A stretch of DNA of 13,607 nucleotides from NCBI GenBank assembly GCA_022701925.1, contig JAKONM010000081.1, positions 1-13,607 on the forward strand. Reading direction: 5' to 3'. Shown here piece after piece: positions 1-6,068 of this stretch. The first letter of the stretch is position 1. Every line of letters begins with the position of its first letter. The position numbers and the translations under genes are program-made. Origin of the DNA: Microbacteriaceae bacterium (GTDB lineage Bacteria; Actinomycetota; Actinomycetes; Actinomycetales; Microbacteriaceae). The notes under the pieces were generated by a model. The model was given only the letters and a program-made list of their open reading frames with translations. It had not been told where the DNA came from and ran no database searches.

Positions 1-414
1 GAGGGCGGGGACCCCGCCTCGGTCGCCTTCGAGGCGGTCAAGGTCGGCAAGGCCGCCGACGTCGGCGCCGTGCTGATCGACACCGCCGGCCGGCTGCACA
101 CCAAGGGCGGGCTGATGGACGAGCTGGGCAAGATCAAGCGCGTCGTCGAGAAGCAGTCGCCGATCGCCGAGGTGCTGCTGGTGCTCGACGCGACCACCGG
201 GCAGAACGGGGTGCTGCAGGCGCAGGCCTTCATCGAGTCGGCGGGGGTGACCGGGCTCGTCATCACCAAGCTGGACGGCAGCGCGAAGGGCGGCTTCGTG
301 CTGCGGGTGCAGGACGAGACCGGCATCCCGATCAAGCTGATCGGCCAGGGCGAGCGCATCCAGGACCTCACCGGCTTCACGCCCAGCGTCTTCGCGCAGG
401 GCCTCGTGGGCTGA
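1..414 (+). CDS. ftsY: Signal recognition particle receptor FtsY, C-terminal part (5' end outside window)
   Basis: FtsY is the membrane-associated SRP receptor GTPase. It pairs with Ffh to deliver ribosome-nascent chain complexes to the Sec translocon. The frame is open from base 1, giving 137 visible residues of the G domain. The G3 motif DTAGR is at visible residues 27-31, followed by the FtsY-typical stretch LHTKGGLMDEL. LVLDATTGQNG follows, then the G4 motif TKLDG at 89-93 with SAKGG after it, and the closing GERIQDLTGF region that ends FtsY proteins. The N-terminal acidic/membrane region and the P-loop lie upstream of the window. The gene ends 28 bp before the convergent hexapeptide-repeat gene. 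Its partner gene ffh is about 3.5 kb downstream on the same strand. The LHTKGGLMDEL signature separates FtsY clearly from Ffh. Confidence 0.96.
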   Translation, partial: EGGDPASVAFEAVKVGKAADVGAVLIDTAGRLHTKGGLMDELGKIKRVVEKQSPIAEVLLVLDATTGQNGVLQAQAFIESAGVTGLVITKLDGSAKGGFVLRVQDETGIPIKLIGQGERIQDLTGFTPSVFAQGLVG

Positions 415-442
415 CCCTCCCGGTCCCGCCCGCTCTCGCGGA

Positions 443-952
443 TCAGGGGCGGTAGGAGGCGGCCAGGTCGCGGTAGGTCTGCGCGTTCTCACGGATGCGC
501 TGCTGCTCCTCCGCGGTGAGCGCCCGGCGCACCTTCGCGGGCACCCCGGCGACCAGCGAGCCCGGCGGCACCTCGGTGCCCTCCAGCACCACCGCGCCGC
601 CGGCGACCAGGGACCCCGCGCCGATGACCGCGCCGTTCAGCACGGTGGCGTTCATGCCGATCAGGCAGTCGTCGCCGATGGTGCAGCCGTGCACGACGGC
701 GCCGTGCCCCACGCTGACGCCCGCGCCGATGCGGGCGGGCGAGCCGGGGTCGGCGTGGACCACCGCGTTGTCCTGGCAGTTGCTGCCCGCGCCCAGCACG
801 ATCTCGTCCCGGTCGCCGCGCAGCACCGCCCCGAACATCACGACCGCGTCGGCGTGCACCTGCACGCGGCCGATCAGGACCGCGGTCTGGGCGGCGAAGG
901 CGGTGGGGTCGACCCGGGGCAGCTCGTCGTCGAAGGGCAGGATCACCGGCAT
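443..952 (-). CDS. Gamma-carbonic anhydrase / PaaY-type hexapeptide-repeat protein
   Basis: A 169-residue left-handed beta-helix protein of the gamma-carbonic anhydrase-like family (CamH/YrdA/PaaY type). Imperfect hexapeptide repeats of the form [LIV]-G-x-x-x-x run from about residue 25 to 145. Three histidines sit where the family binds zinc: His66 in VVHAD, His83 in VGHGA and His88 in VVHGC. Arg45, Asp47 and Gln60 match conserved active-site positions. The C-terminal helix contains the tail TYRDLAASYRP. The proposed role is reversible CO2 hydration, but many family members have no measurable carbonic anhydrase activity and some are thioesterases or acyltransferases, so the substrate is open. 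ATG at 952 is chosen because GGAGG lies 8 nt upstream of it. The in-frame GTG at 958 would leave only 2 nt. The gene is divergent from the HD-domain gene, with 73 bp between starts. Confidence 0.9.
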   Translation of the reverse strand: MPVILPFDDELPRVDPTAFAAQTAVLIGRVQVHADAVVMFGAVLRGDRDEIVLGAGSNCQDNAVVHADPGSPARIGAGVSVGHGAVVHGCTIGDDCLIGMNATVLNGAVIGAGSLVAGGAVVLEGTEVPPGSLVAGVPAKVRRALTAEEQQRIRENAQTYRDLAASYRP

Positions 953-960
953 GGGCACAC

Positions 961-965
961 CCTCC
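961..965 (-). promoter_or_regulatory. Shine-Dalgarno of the carbonic-anhydrase-like gene
   Basis: GGAGG on the minus strand, 8 nt from the ATG at 952. It decides between ATG 952 and GTG 958. It also contrasts with the many neighbouring genes that show no well-placed ribosome binding site. Confidence 0.75.
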
Positions 966-1013
966 CGCAGCCCCGCCGACCGCTCGCTGACGACGCCGCT
1001 CGCCGCGGCTCGG

Positions 1014-1019
1014 CAGGAT
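1014..1019 (+). promoter_or_regulatory. Putative -10 element (CAGGAT) of a leaderless promoter, HD-domain gene
   Basis: CAGGAT ends 6 nt before the GTG at 1026, so transcription would begin at or next to the start codon. No convincing -35 hexamer was seen. The call rests on the same spacing recurring at seven other starts in the window. Confidence 0.5.
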
Positions 1020-1025
1020 GGCGTC

Positions 1026-1649
1026 GTGCACCTGGACGACCTGGCCCTGCCCGACTCCGCACCCGTGCGCAGCGCGCACGACCTCGCCCGGCGGTACCTG
1101 ACTCCGTCGCTCGCCGCCCACAGCGTCCGCAGCTGGTGCTGGGCGGCGGCGTTCGCGGCGCAGCGGGGGCTCGACCCCGACCGCGAGCTGCTGGCGGTGG
1201 CCGCCCTGCTGCACGACCTGGGGCTCGCGGAGGAGTTCGACGCCGTGGGCGCGCCCTACGAGACCGCGGGCGGCCACGTCGCCGCCGTGTTCGGCGCCGG
1301 CGCGGGCTGGCCGGCGTCGCAGCAGCAGCGCCTGGTCGAGGTGATCGAGCGCCACAACTGGCCGGAGGTGGACCCCGCGCTCGACGTGGAGGGCCATCTG
1401 CTGGAGATCGCCACGGGCCTCGACATCTCGGGCGCCCGGGCGGACGAGCTGCCGCGGGAGCTGCTGGCCGAGGTGCTCGGGGCGCACCCGCGGGGCGACC
1501 TGGCCCGCGACTTCGGGGAGCGCGTGGCGGACCAGGCGGAACGGAAGCCGCAGTCGCAGGCGGCACGCATCGTGGCCGGGGGCCTCAGGTCGAAGCTGGC
1601 CGACTACCCGCTGGACCGCGTGGAGGCGGAGGTCAGGGCTCGAGCGTGA
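1026..1649 (+). CDS. HD-domain metal-dependent hydrolase (cyanamide-hydratase-like)
   Basis: A 207-residue HD-superfamily protein. The likely metal ligands are His32 (in LAAHSVRSW), the His63-Asp64 doublet (in LLHDLGLAEEF), His110 (in IERHNW) and Asp133 (in TGLDISG). The spacing and surrounding motifs resemble the cyanamide-hydratase-like HD branch, where the first histidine lies in an H-S-x-R-S/T context and the second in LxHDxGL. Members of this branch are small soluble metal-dependent hydrolases, many of unknown substrate, so no specific reaction is assigned. The frame stays open far upstream, but that part is the antisense of the carbonic-anhydrase-like gene. GTG 1026 is the first start that leaves the HD fold intact, and CAGGAT lies 6 nt before it. 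The 3' end overlaps the convergent aldo/keto-reductase-fold gene by 17 bp. Confidence 0.85.
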   Translation: MHLDDLALPDSAPVRSAHDLARRYLTPSLAAHSVRSWCWAAAFAAQRGLDPDRELLAVAALLHDLGLAEEFDAVGAPYETAGGHVAAVFGAGAGWPASQQQRLVEVIERHNWPEVDPALDVEGHLLEIATGLDISGARADELPRELLAEVLGAHPRGDLARDFGERVADQAERKPQSQAARIVAGGLRSKLADYPLDRVEAEVRARA

Positions 1650-2556
1650 ACAGCTCGTCGATGCGCGACCACGCCTCCTCGTCCAGCTCGCGGGCGGCCT
1701 CGAGCGCCTCGGGCACGGCGTCCCAGCCGGGTCCGGGCACCGCGGGGACGACGGGCGCCGGGTTCGCGGGGTGCGCCAGCAGCCACGCCAGCGCGAGCGC
1801 GCCGGTGCTCACGCCGCGCTCGCGGGCGAGGTCGCGCAGCACCAGCAGCGGCTCCAGCCGCGGCTCCTCCGGGACGGTGCGCGCGGCGCCCTTCGCGACC
1901 GCGCGCTCGGCCTCGTCCGCCGCGGCGATGTGGCGGTCGCCCAGGCGACCGGACGCGTAGACGCCGACGGGCAGCACCGCGACGTCCTCGCCGAAGGCCA
2001 GCGCCAGCAGGTCCTCCTCCGCCTCCCGCTCCAGCAGGTTCCAGCGCGTGCGGGCGAAGGCCGGTCGGGGCAGCCCGGCGCGGTCCGCCGCCAGCAGCCA
2101 GGACTCCAGCACGCGCACGTCCGCCTCGCCGGCGCCCCATGCCCGGATGGTGCCCTCATCCATCGCCGCGGCGAGCGCCGTGACCGTGGCCTCGGCCGGG
2201 GTGTCGGCGTCGGTGCCCCGCAGCCACACGGCGTCCAGGCGGCCCAGCCGCTGGGCGCGCCCGGCGACGCCGCGCTCGGTGCGGGAGGGGGAGAGGTCGC
2301 TGCCGCGCTCCGGGTCGACCGGCACGCCGACGGCGGCCATCAGCACCGCGTCCTCGGGCTGCCGGTCGTCCAGGAACGACTGCGCCGCGGTCTCGCGGGC
2401 CCGGGCGCCGTCGGTGACGTCGACGCCGCGGACGCCCAGGTCCCAGGCCTCGTGCAGCAGCTGCACGCCGCGGGCCACCGGCACGGGCTCGCGGGCCGCG
2501 CCGACCACGATGCGGGAGACGGACAGGCCGGAGTCGCCGAGCGGGATCGCATCCAC
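1633..2556 (-). CDS. Aldo/keto reductase-fold protein with degenerate active site
   Basis: A 307-residue protein that aligns along its length with the aldo/keto reductase (TIM-barrel) family. The N-terminal beta-strand is IPLGDSGLSVSRIVVGA. The strand with the catalytic Asp46 is GVRGVDVTD, and the barrel segments around RTRWNLLEREAEEDLL and LPVGVYASGRL follow. The C-terminal ALALAWLLAHPANPAPVVPAVPG matches the family's cofactor-binding end. Normal AKRs use Asp-Tyr-Lys-His. Here Asp46 is kept, but Ala51 stands at the tyrosine position, Ala75 at the lysine position (MAAVG instead of the usual xTKxG), and Arg113 at the histidine position. The gene is therefore probably not an ordinary NADPH reductase. 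A binding or regulatory role is possible but unproven. GTG 2556 is preferred because TAGCGT ends 8 nt upstream of it. The upstream extension of the frame crosses the repeat region and the epimerase antisense. Confidence 0.85.
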   Translation of the reverse strand: MDAIPLGDSGLSVSRIVVGAAREPVPVARGVQLLHEAWDLGVRGVDVTDGARARETAAQSFLDDRQPEDAVLMAAVGVPVDPERGSDLSPSRTERGVAGRAQRLGRLDAVWLRGTDADTPAEATVTALAAAMDEGTIRAWGAGEADVRVLESWLLAADRAGLPRPAFARTRWNLLEREAEEDLLALAFGEDVAVLPVGVYASGRLGDRHIAAADEAERAVAKGAARTVPEEPRLEPLLVLRDLARERGVSTGALALAWLLAHPANPAPVVPAVPGPGWDAVPEALEAARELDEEAWSRIDELFTLEP

Positions 2557-2564
2557 GGGCCCCG

Positions 2565-2570
2565 ACGCTA
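2565..2570 (-). promoter_or_regulatory. Putative -10 element (TAGCGT) of a leaderless promoter, AKR-fold gene
   Basis: Minus-strand TAGCGT sits 8 nt before the GTG at 2556. The same hexamer stands 7 nt before the PPOX gene start, and the context TAGCGTCGG is shared at both sites. No clear -35 was seen. Confidence 0.55.
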
Positions 2571-2601
2571 GTCGCGCGCACCCCGCCGCCGGCCGAACGA
2601 C

Positions 2602-2638
2602 GGAGCCGGTGCGGATCCGGCCGGCCAGCACCGGCTCC
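2602..2638. repeat. 11-bp perfect inverted repeat in a divergent promoter region
   Basis: GGAGCCGGTGC (2602-2612) and its reverse complement (2628-2638) flank a 15-nt centre that itself contains GGCCGGCC. The repeat lies between the divergent AKR-fold and epimerase genes. It could form a stem-loop or be an operator palindrome. Confidence 0.6.
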
Positions 2639-2673
2639 TGATCCGTCGTCCGGCTCCTGATCCGTCGTCCGGC
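2631..2673. repeat. Tandem duplication of a 19-bp unit
   Basis: CCGGCTCCTGATCCGTCGT is repeated exactly at 2631-2649 and 2650-2668, with the first five bases (CCGGC) of a third copy at 2669-2673. It is non-coding in the chosen gene models. Each copy includes the sequence TCCGTCGTCC, which completes across the junction, so the duplication also doubles a possible binding site. Confidence 0.85.
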
Positions 2674-2710
2674 GGGACGTGATGCGCGGAGCGGAGGAAG
2701 CCGTGCGCGC

Positions 2711-2774
2711 GACGGAGGACGACGGAGGACGCCGACCGTCCGCTGGTCATCCGTCCGGCGCGGAGTCCTCCGTC
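2711..2774. repeat. 10-bp direct and inverted repeat cluster upstream of the epimerase gene
   Basis: GACGGAGGAC occurs twice in direct tandem (2711-2730). Its exact reverse complement GTCCTCCGTC is at 2765-2774. The three copies can pair in alternative ways, or could act as half-sites for a DNA-binding protein, 60-70 bp before the -10 proposed for the epimerase gene. Confidence 0.7.
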
Positions 2775-2833
2775 TCGCGCGGGGCGGCACGCTGCCCTCG
2801 GCGGAACCCGGAGACCGCGCCCGCTGCAGCGGC

Positions 2834-2839
2834 CAGGAT
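2834..2839 (+). promoter_or_regulatory. Putative -10 element (CAGGAT) of a leaderless promoter, epimerase gene
   Basis: CAGGAT ends 7 nt before the ATG at 2847. The AGGA within it could also act as a weak ribosome binding site, so the leaderless reading is not exclusive here. Confidence 0.45.
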
Positions 2840-2846
2840 CGGCGGC

Positions 2847-3824
2847 ATGCGGATCCTGGTGCTGGGCGGCACGGCGTGGGTGGGCGGCGCGATCGCGACG
2901 GAGGCGGTGCGACGCGGGCACGAGGTGACCTGCCTGGCGCGGGGGAGCGCACCGGTGCCGGACGGCGCCCGCCTGGTCCGGGCCGACCGCGACGCCGAGG
3001 ACGCCTACGAGGGCGTGCCCGGCCGCTGGGACGCGGTGATCGACGTCGCCCGCGACCCGGCGCACGTGCGCCGGGCGGTGGCCGCGCTCGACGCCGACCG
3101 ATGCCTGCTCGTCTCGACCGGCAACGTCTACGCCGACCACGCGCGGCCGGGGCGGGACGAGGACGCCGCCCTGCTCGACCCCGGCGAGGCGGCCGCCGAC
3201 CCCGGCGACGCCTACGGGAAGGGCAAGGTCGCCTGCGAGCGTGCGGTGCTGCAGGCCTTCGGCGGCCGCGCCCTGCTCGCCCGCGCCGGCCTGATCGGCG
3301 GGCCGGGCGACGGCAGCGGCCGCGCAGGGTGGTGGCCGTGGCGCTTCGCCCACCCGGCCGGGGAGGACGGCGCCGTGCTCGTGCCCGACGCGGCGGACCG
3401 CTGGACCCAGCTGATCGACGTGCGCGACCTGGTCGCCTGGCTGCTCGACTGCGCGGAGCGCGGCGTCGGCGGCGCCTTCGACGCGGTGGGGCAGGCGCTG
3501 CCGCTCGGCGAGCACCTCGCCGTCGCGCAGCGGGTCGCCGGGCGGGGGCACGCCGTGCCGGCACCGGAGACGTGGCTGGCCGAGCAGGGCGTGCAGGAGT
3601 GGGCGGGCCCGCGCAGCCTGCCGCTGTGGCTGACGGATCCGGGCTGGCAGGGCTTCGCCGCCCGCGACGGGTCGCGCGCGAAGGCGGCCGGCCTGCGCCT
3701 CCGGCCCCTGGCCGACACCCTCCGCGACGCCCTGGCCTGGGAGGAGCGGCAGCCCGAGCACCCGCACGGCGCCGGCCTGGCCGACGACGACGAGCGCGCC
3801 CTGCTGGCCGCCCTGCCCGGCTGA
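2847..3824 (+). CDS. NAD-dependent epimerase/dehydratase-family protein (extended/atypical SDR)
   Basis: A 325-residue Rossmann-fold protein. The N-terminal dinucleotide motif is GGTAWVGG at residues 7-14, preceded by the strand MRILVL and followed by GHEVTCLARG, as in epimerase-type SDRs. The SDR catalytic pair YxxxK is present as Tyr123-Lys127 (YGKGK), after LLVSTGNVYADH, which supplies the serine/threonine of the active site. The tail (residues about 180-325) is the substrate-binding half, with WTQLIDVRDLVAWLL typical of this family. The substrate is probably a nucleotide-sugar or another NAD(P)-dependent alcohol/ketone, but the sequence does not say which. Some relatives (CSP41-like) are not known to be enzymes. 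ATG 2847 starts exactly at the first beta-strand. A start farther upstream at 2679 would add 56 low-complexity residues encoded in the repeat region. Confidence 0.88.
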   Translation: MRILVLGGTAWVGGAIATEAVRRGHEVTCLARGSAPVPDGARLVRADRDAEDAYEGVPGRWDAVIDVARDPAHVRRAVAALDADRCLLVSTGNVYADHARPGRDEDAALLDPGEAAADPGDAYGKGKVACERAVLQAFGGRALLARAGLIGGPGDGSGRAGWWPWRFAHPAGEDGAVLVPDAADRWTQLIDVRDLVAWLLDCAERGVGGAFDAVGQALPLGEHLAVAQRVAGRGHAVPAPETWLAEQGVQEWAGPRSLPLWLTDPGWQGFAARDGSRAKAAGLRLRPLADTLRDALAWEERQPEHPHGAGLADDDERALLAALPG

Positions 3825-3856
3825 CCGGAGCAGGACGACGGAGGTCGTGCGTCCGG
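3825..3856 (+). terminator. Possible nested hairpin after the epimerase gene
   Basis: An outer stem CCGGA/TCCGG (3825-3829 with 3852-3856) encloses an inner stem ACGAC/GTCGT (3835-3839 with 3844-3848) and a 4-nt loop. There is no U-tract. It begins directly after the epimerase stop codon. It also contains one copy of the GGACGACGGA word, so it may be a binding site instead. Confidence 0.35.
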
Positions 3857-3949
3857 CGCCCTCCACCGGCCCCTCGGTCCCGTCGACCGTCACCCCCTCC
3901 GACGATCGGCCGGGGGCGCGATCGCCCGCCGCCGTCGACGGGGCGCGGG

Positions 3950-3955
3950 TAGGAT
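3950..3955 (+). promoter_or_regulatory. Putative -10 element (TAGGAT), ffh promoter
   Basis: TAGGAT ends 9 nt before the ffh ATG, giving a leader of about 0-3 nt. No purine-rich ribosome binding site lies at normal spacing apart from the AGGA overlapping this hexamer. No clear -35 was seen. Confidence 0.5.
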
Positions 3956-3964
3956 CCAGGCCCT

Positions 3965-5521
3965 ATGGCCACCTTCGGATCCCTCTCGGATCGGCTCACC
4001 GCCGCGCTCGCCAATTTGCGCAGCAAGGGCGTCCTCACCGCCAGCGACGTGGACGGCACCGTCCGCGAGATCCGCCGCGCGCTGCTGGACGCCGACGTCA
4101 ACCTCGACGTCGTCAAGGCGTTCACCGGCCGCGTGCGCGAGCGCGCGCTCGGCGCGGAGGTGAACAAGGCGCTGAACCCCGCCCAGCAGGTGGTGCAGAT
4201 CGTCAACGAGGAGCTGATCGGCATCCTCGGGGGCGAGACCCGGCGCCTGGAGTTCGCGAAGCAGCCCCCGACCGTGATCATGCTCGCGGGCCTGCAGGGC
4301 GCCGGCAAGACGACGCTCGCGGGCAAGCTCGCGATGTGGCTGCAGAAGGAGGGCCACACGCCGCTGCTGGTCGCGTGCGACCTGCAGCGCCCGAACGCCG
4401 TGCAGCAGCTGCAGGTGGTCGGCGAGCAGGCGGGCGCCACCGTCTTCGCTCCGGAGCCCGGCAACGGCCGCGGCGACCCGGTGCGGGTGTCGAAGGACGC
4501 GATCCGCTACGCCCGCGACAAGCAGCACGACGTCGTCGTGATCGACACCGCCGGCCGCCTGGGCGTCGACGCCGACCTGATGAAGCAGGCCGCGAACATC
4601 CGGAAGGCGACGGACCCCGACGAGGTGCTGTTCGTCATCGACGCGATGATCGGTCAGGACGCGGTCGCCACCGCCAAGGCCTTCCAGGACGGCGTCGACT
4701 TCACCGGCGTCGTGCTGACGAAGCTGGACGGCGACGCGCGCGGCGGCGCCGCGCTGTCGGTGGCGAGCGTCACCGGCCGCCCGATCGTCTTCGCCTCCAC
4801 GGGCGAGAAGCTCACGGACTTCGAGCCGTTCCACCCGGACCGCATGGCCAGCCGCATCCTGGACCTGGGCGACATCCTCAGCCTGATCGAGCAGGCGCAG
4901 GAGGCGTTCGACGAGCGCGAGGCGCTCCAGATGGCGGAGAAGATCGCCGAGGGCGACTTCACGCTGGACGACTTCCTGAAGCAGATGCAGCAGCTCCGCA
5001 ACAAGGGCGGGCTGATGAAGATGATCGGCATGCTGCCCGGCGCCCGCCAGATGCGCGAGCAGCTCGACAACTTCGACGAGCGCGAGATCGTGCGCACCGA
5101 AGCGATCATCCAGTCCATGACGCCGCAGGAGCGCCGCACCCCGAAGATCCTGAACGGCTCGCGCCGGCTGCGCATCGCCCGCGGCTCCGGCATGACCGTC
5201 ACCGACGTGAACCAGCTGGTGCAGCGGTTCGACCAGGCCGCGAAGATGATGAAGACCGTCGCCCGCGGCGGGGTGCCCCAGATCCCCGGCATGGGTCCGG
5301 TCGGCTACGGCGGCGGCCGCAAGCCCCAGGTCAAGAAGAAGCAGGGCTCCAAGTCGGGCAACCCCGCCAAGCGCGCGGCGGAGAACAAGGCGCTCGCGGA
5401 GGGCGTGCCGGCGAAGGCGGCGGGCACCGGGGGCGGCGGCGCCGGCTTCGGCCTGGGCGGCGGCAAGGGCTCGACGTCCGAGGCCGACATGGACCAGCTG
5501 CAGAAGCTGCTGGGGCGCTGA
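3965..5521 (+). CDS. ffh: Signal recognition particle protein Ffh (SRP54)
   Basis: Ffh binds the SRP RNA and signal peptides and docks with FtsY through paired GTPase domains. The 518 residues show the whole architecture. The N-terminal four-helix N domain starts MATFGSLSDRLTAAL. The G domain has the P-loop GLQGAGKTT with Lys115, DTAGR at 194-198 and TKLDG at 252-256. The methionine-rich M domain runs from about 300 and includes KMIGMLPGARQM and the SRP-RNA-binding RIARGSGM at 403-410, followed by VNQLVQRFDQAAKMM. After about residue 435 comes a tail of about 80 residues rich in Gly, Lys and Ala, including a GGGGAGFGLGGG run, before a final helix MDQLQKLLGR. This makes the protein longer than the 450-residue E. 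coli form. The start is supported by family alignment and the TAGGAT box upstream. Confidence 0.98.
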   Translation: MATFGSLSDRLTAALANLRSKGVLTASDVDGTVREIRRALLDADVNLDVVKAFTGRVRERALGAEVNKALNPAQQVVQIVNEELIGILGGETRRLEFAKQPPTVIMLAGLQGAGKTTLAGKLAMWLQKEGHTPLLVACDLQRPNAVQQLQVVGEQAGATVFAPEPGNGRGDPVRVSKDAIRYARDKQHDVVVIDTAGRLGVDADLMKQAANIRKATDPDEVLFVIDAMIGQDAVATAKAFQDGVDFTGVVLTKLDGDARGGAALSVASVTGRPIVFASTGEKLTDFEPFHPDRMASRILDLGDILSLIEQAQEAFDEREALQMAEKIAEGDFTLDDFLKQMQQLRNKGGLMKMIGMLPGARQMREQLDNFDEREIVRTEAIIQSMTPQERRTPKILNGSRRLRIARGSGMTVTDVNQLVQRFDQAAKMMKTVARGGVPQIPGMGPVGYGGGRKPQVKKKQGSKSGNPAKRAAENKALAEGVPAKAAGTGGGGAGFGLGGGKGSTSEADMDQLQKLLGR

Positions 5522-5527
5522 CCCCGG

Positions 5528-5543
5528 CGGCCTCCAGGGGCCG
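5528..5543 (+). terminator. Weak hairpin after ffh
   Basis: CGGCC (5528-5532) pairs with GGCCG (5539-5543) around a 6-nt loop, in the 39-nt gap between ffh and the PPOX gene. There is no U-tract, and only 4 nt separate it from the next gene's -10 box. It may be a terminator or chance pairing in G+C-rich DNA. Confidence 0.25.
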
Positions 5544-5547
5544 GGCA

Positions 5548-5553
5548 TAGCGT
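5548..5553 (+). promoter_or_regulatory. Putative -10 element (TAGCGT) of a leaderless promoter, PPOX gene
   Basis: TAGCGT ends 7 nt before the ATG at 5561. No Shine-Dalgarno is present in the gap. The hexamer is the same as at the AKR-fold gene. Confidence 0.6.
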
Positions 5554-5560
5554 CGGCGCC

Positions 5561-6013
5561 ATGGACATCCCGGAGGACGTGCTCGCGCTGCTGCGCGCGC
5601 CGAGCACCTGCTACCTCGCCACCACGATGCCGGACGGGTCGCCGCAGCTGACCCAGGTGTGGGTGGACACCGACGGCGAGCACGTGGTGATCAACACGGT
5701 CGCCGGCTTCCAGAAGCTGCGCAACGTGGCGCGCGACCCGCGGGTCGCGGTGGCCGTGTCGGACCCGGCGAACCCGTCCGCCTACGTGCAGATCCGGGGC
5801 GAGGTGGTCGAGACGACGACCGACGGTGCCCGGGAGCACATCGTCCCCACCCGCACGGCCGTCACGCCGCTCCGCGTCGCGCCGGAACCGGCAGGCGTGG
5901 GCCCAGAGCTCTCGCAGAAGTACCTGGGTCGGCCCTACCCGGGCTTCGGCGGGAACTCGATGGAACGCGTCATCGTGCGCATCGCGCCGCGGAGGATCTC
6001 GGGCCAGAGGTGA
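5561..6013 (+). CDS. PPOX-class (F420/flavin-binding split-barrel) oxidoreductase
   Basis: A 150-residue split-barrel flavoprotein-fold protein of the pyridoxamine-5'-phosphate-oxidase-like group, which in actinobacteria often uses the deazaflavin F420. The N-terminal helix and barrel strands are MDIPEDVLALLRAP, CYLATTMPDGSPQLTQVWVDTDGEHV, and then VINTVAGFQKLRNVARDPRVAVAVSDP, which contains the KxRNxxRDPRV cofactor-phosphate region. The YLGRPYPGFGG segment and a final strand close the fold. From general knowledge of this subfamily, GAREHI should run straight into xELSQKYLGRPYP. Here about 21 residues (about 95-115, Pro/Val/Arg/Ala-rich) stand between them, and they carry codons such as GAA, GCA and CCA that look uncommon in the neighbouring genes. 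The reading frame is intact, so the protein may still fold. The substrate is unknown. It may be co-transcribed with ffh in part, but has its own apparent promoter. Confidence 0.88.
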   Translation: MDIPEDVLALLRAPSTCYLATTMPDGSPQLTQVWVDTDGEHVVINTVAGFQKLRNVARDPRVAVAVSDPANPSAYVQIRGEVVETTTDGAREHIVPTRTAVTPLRVAPEPAGVGPELSQKYLGRPYPGFGGNSMERVIVRIAPRRISGQR

Positions 6014-6055
6014 CCCGCGGGCGGCCGCATCGGGCGACCCTCCAGCCCGCGGCCC

Positions 6056-6061
6056 TACCGT
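6056..6061 (+). promoter_or_regulatory. Putative -10 element (TACCGT) of a leaderless promoter, PAP2 gene
   Basis: TACCGT ends 7 nt before the ATG at 6069. No well-placed Shine-Dalgarno was seen. Confidence 0.55.
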
Positions 6062-6068
6062 CGGGCGG

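Noticed and set aside
953..958. GTG 958 as the start of the carbonic-anhydrase-like gene
   Set aside because: Only 2 nt would separate it from the GGAGG, against 8 nt for the ATG at 952.
2679..2846. N-terminal extension of the epimerase from an ATG at 2679
   Set aside because: The extra 56 residues are low-complexity, are encoded by the repeat cluster, and precede a textbook Rossmann first strand starting at Met 2847.
2557..2846. Repeat-rich gap considered as a mobile-element or integration scar
   Set aside because: There is no transposase fragment, no tRNA and no target-site duplication flanking a unit. The repeats look like local duplications and possible operator sites.
2847..3824. Epimerase considered as the missing OleD
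   Set aside because: It is 6 kb from oleA, separated by many genes, and its GGTAWVGG and overall pattern fit CSP41/epimerase-like SDRs better than OleD. OleD is expected beyond the right edge.
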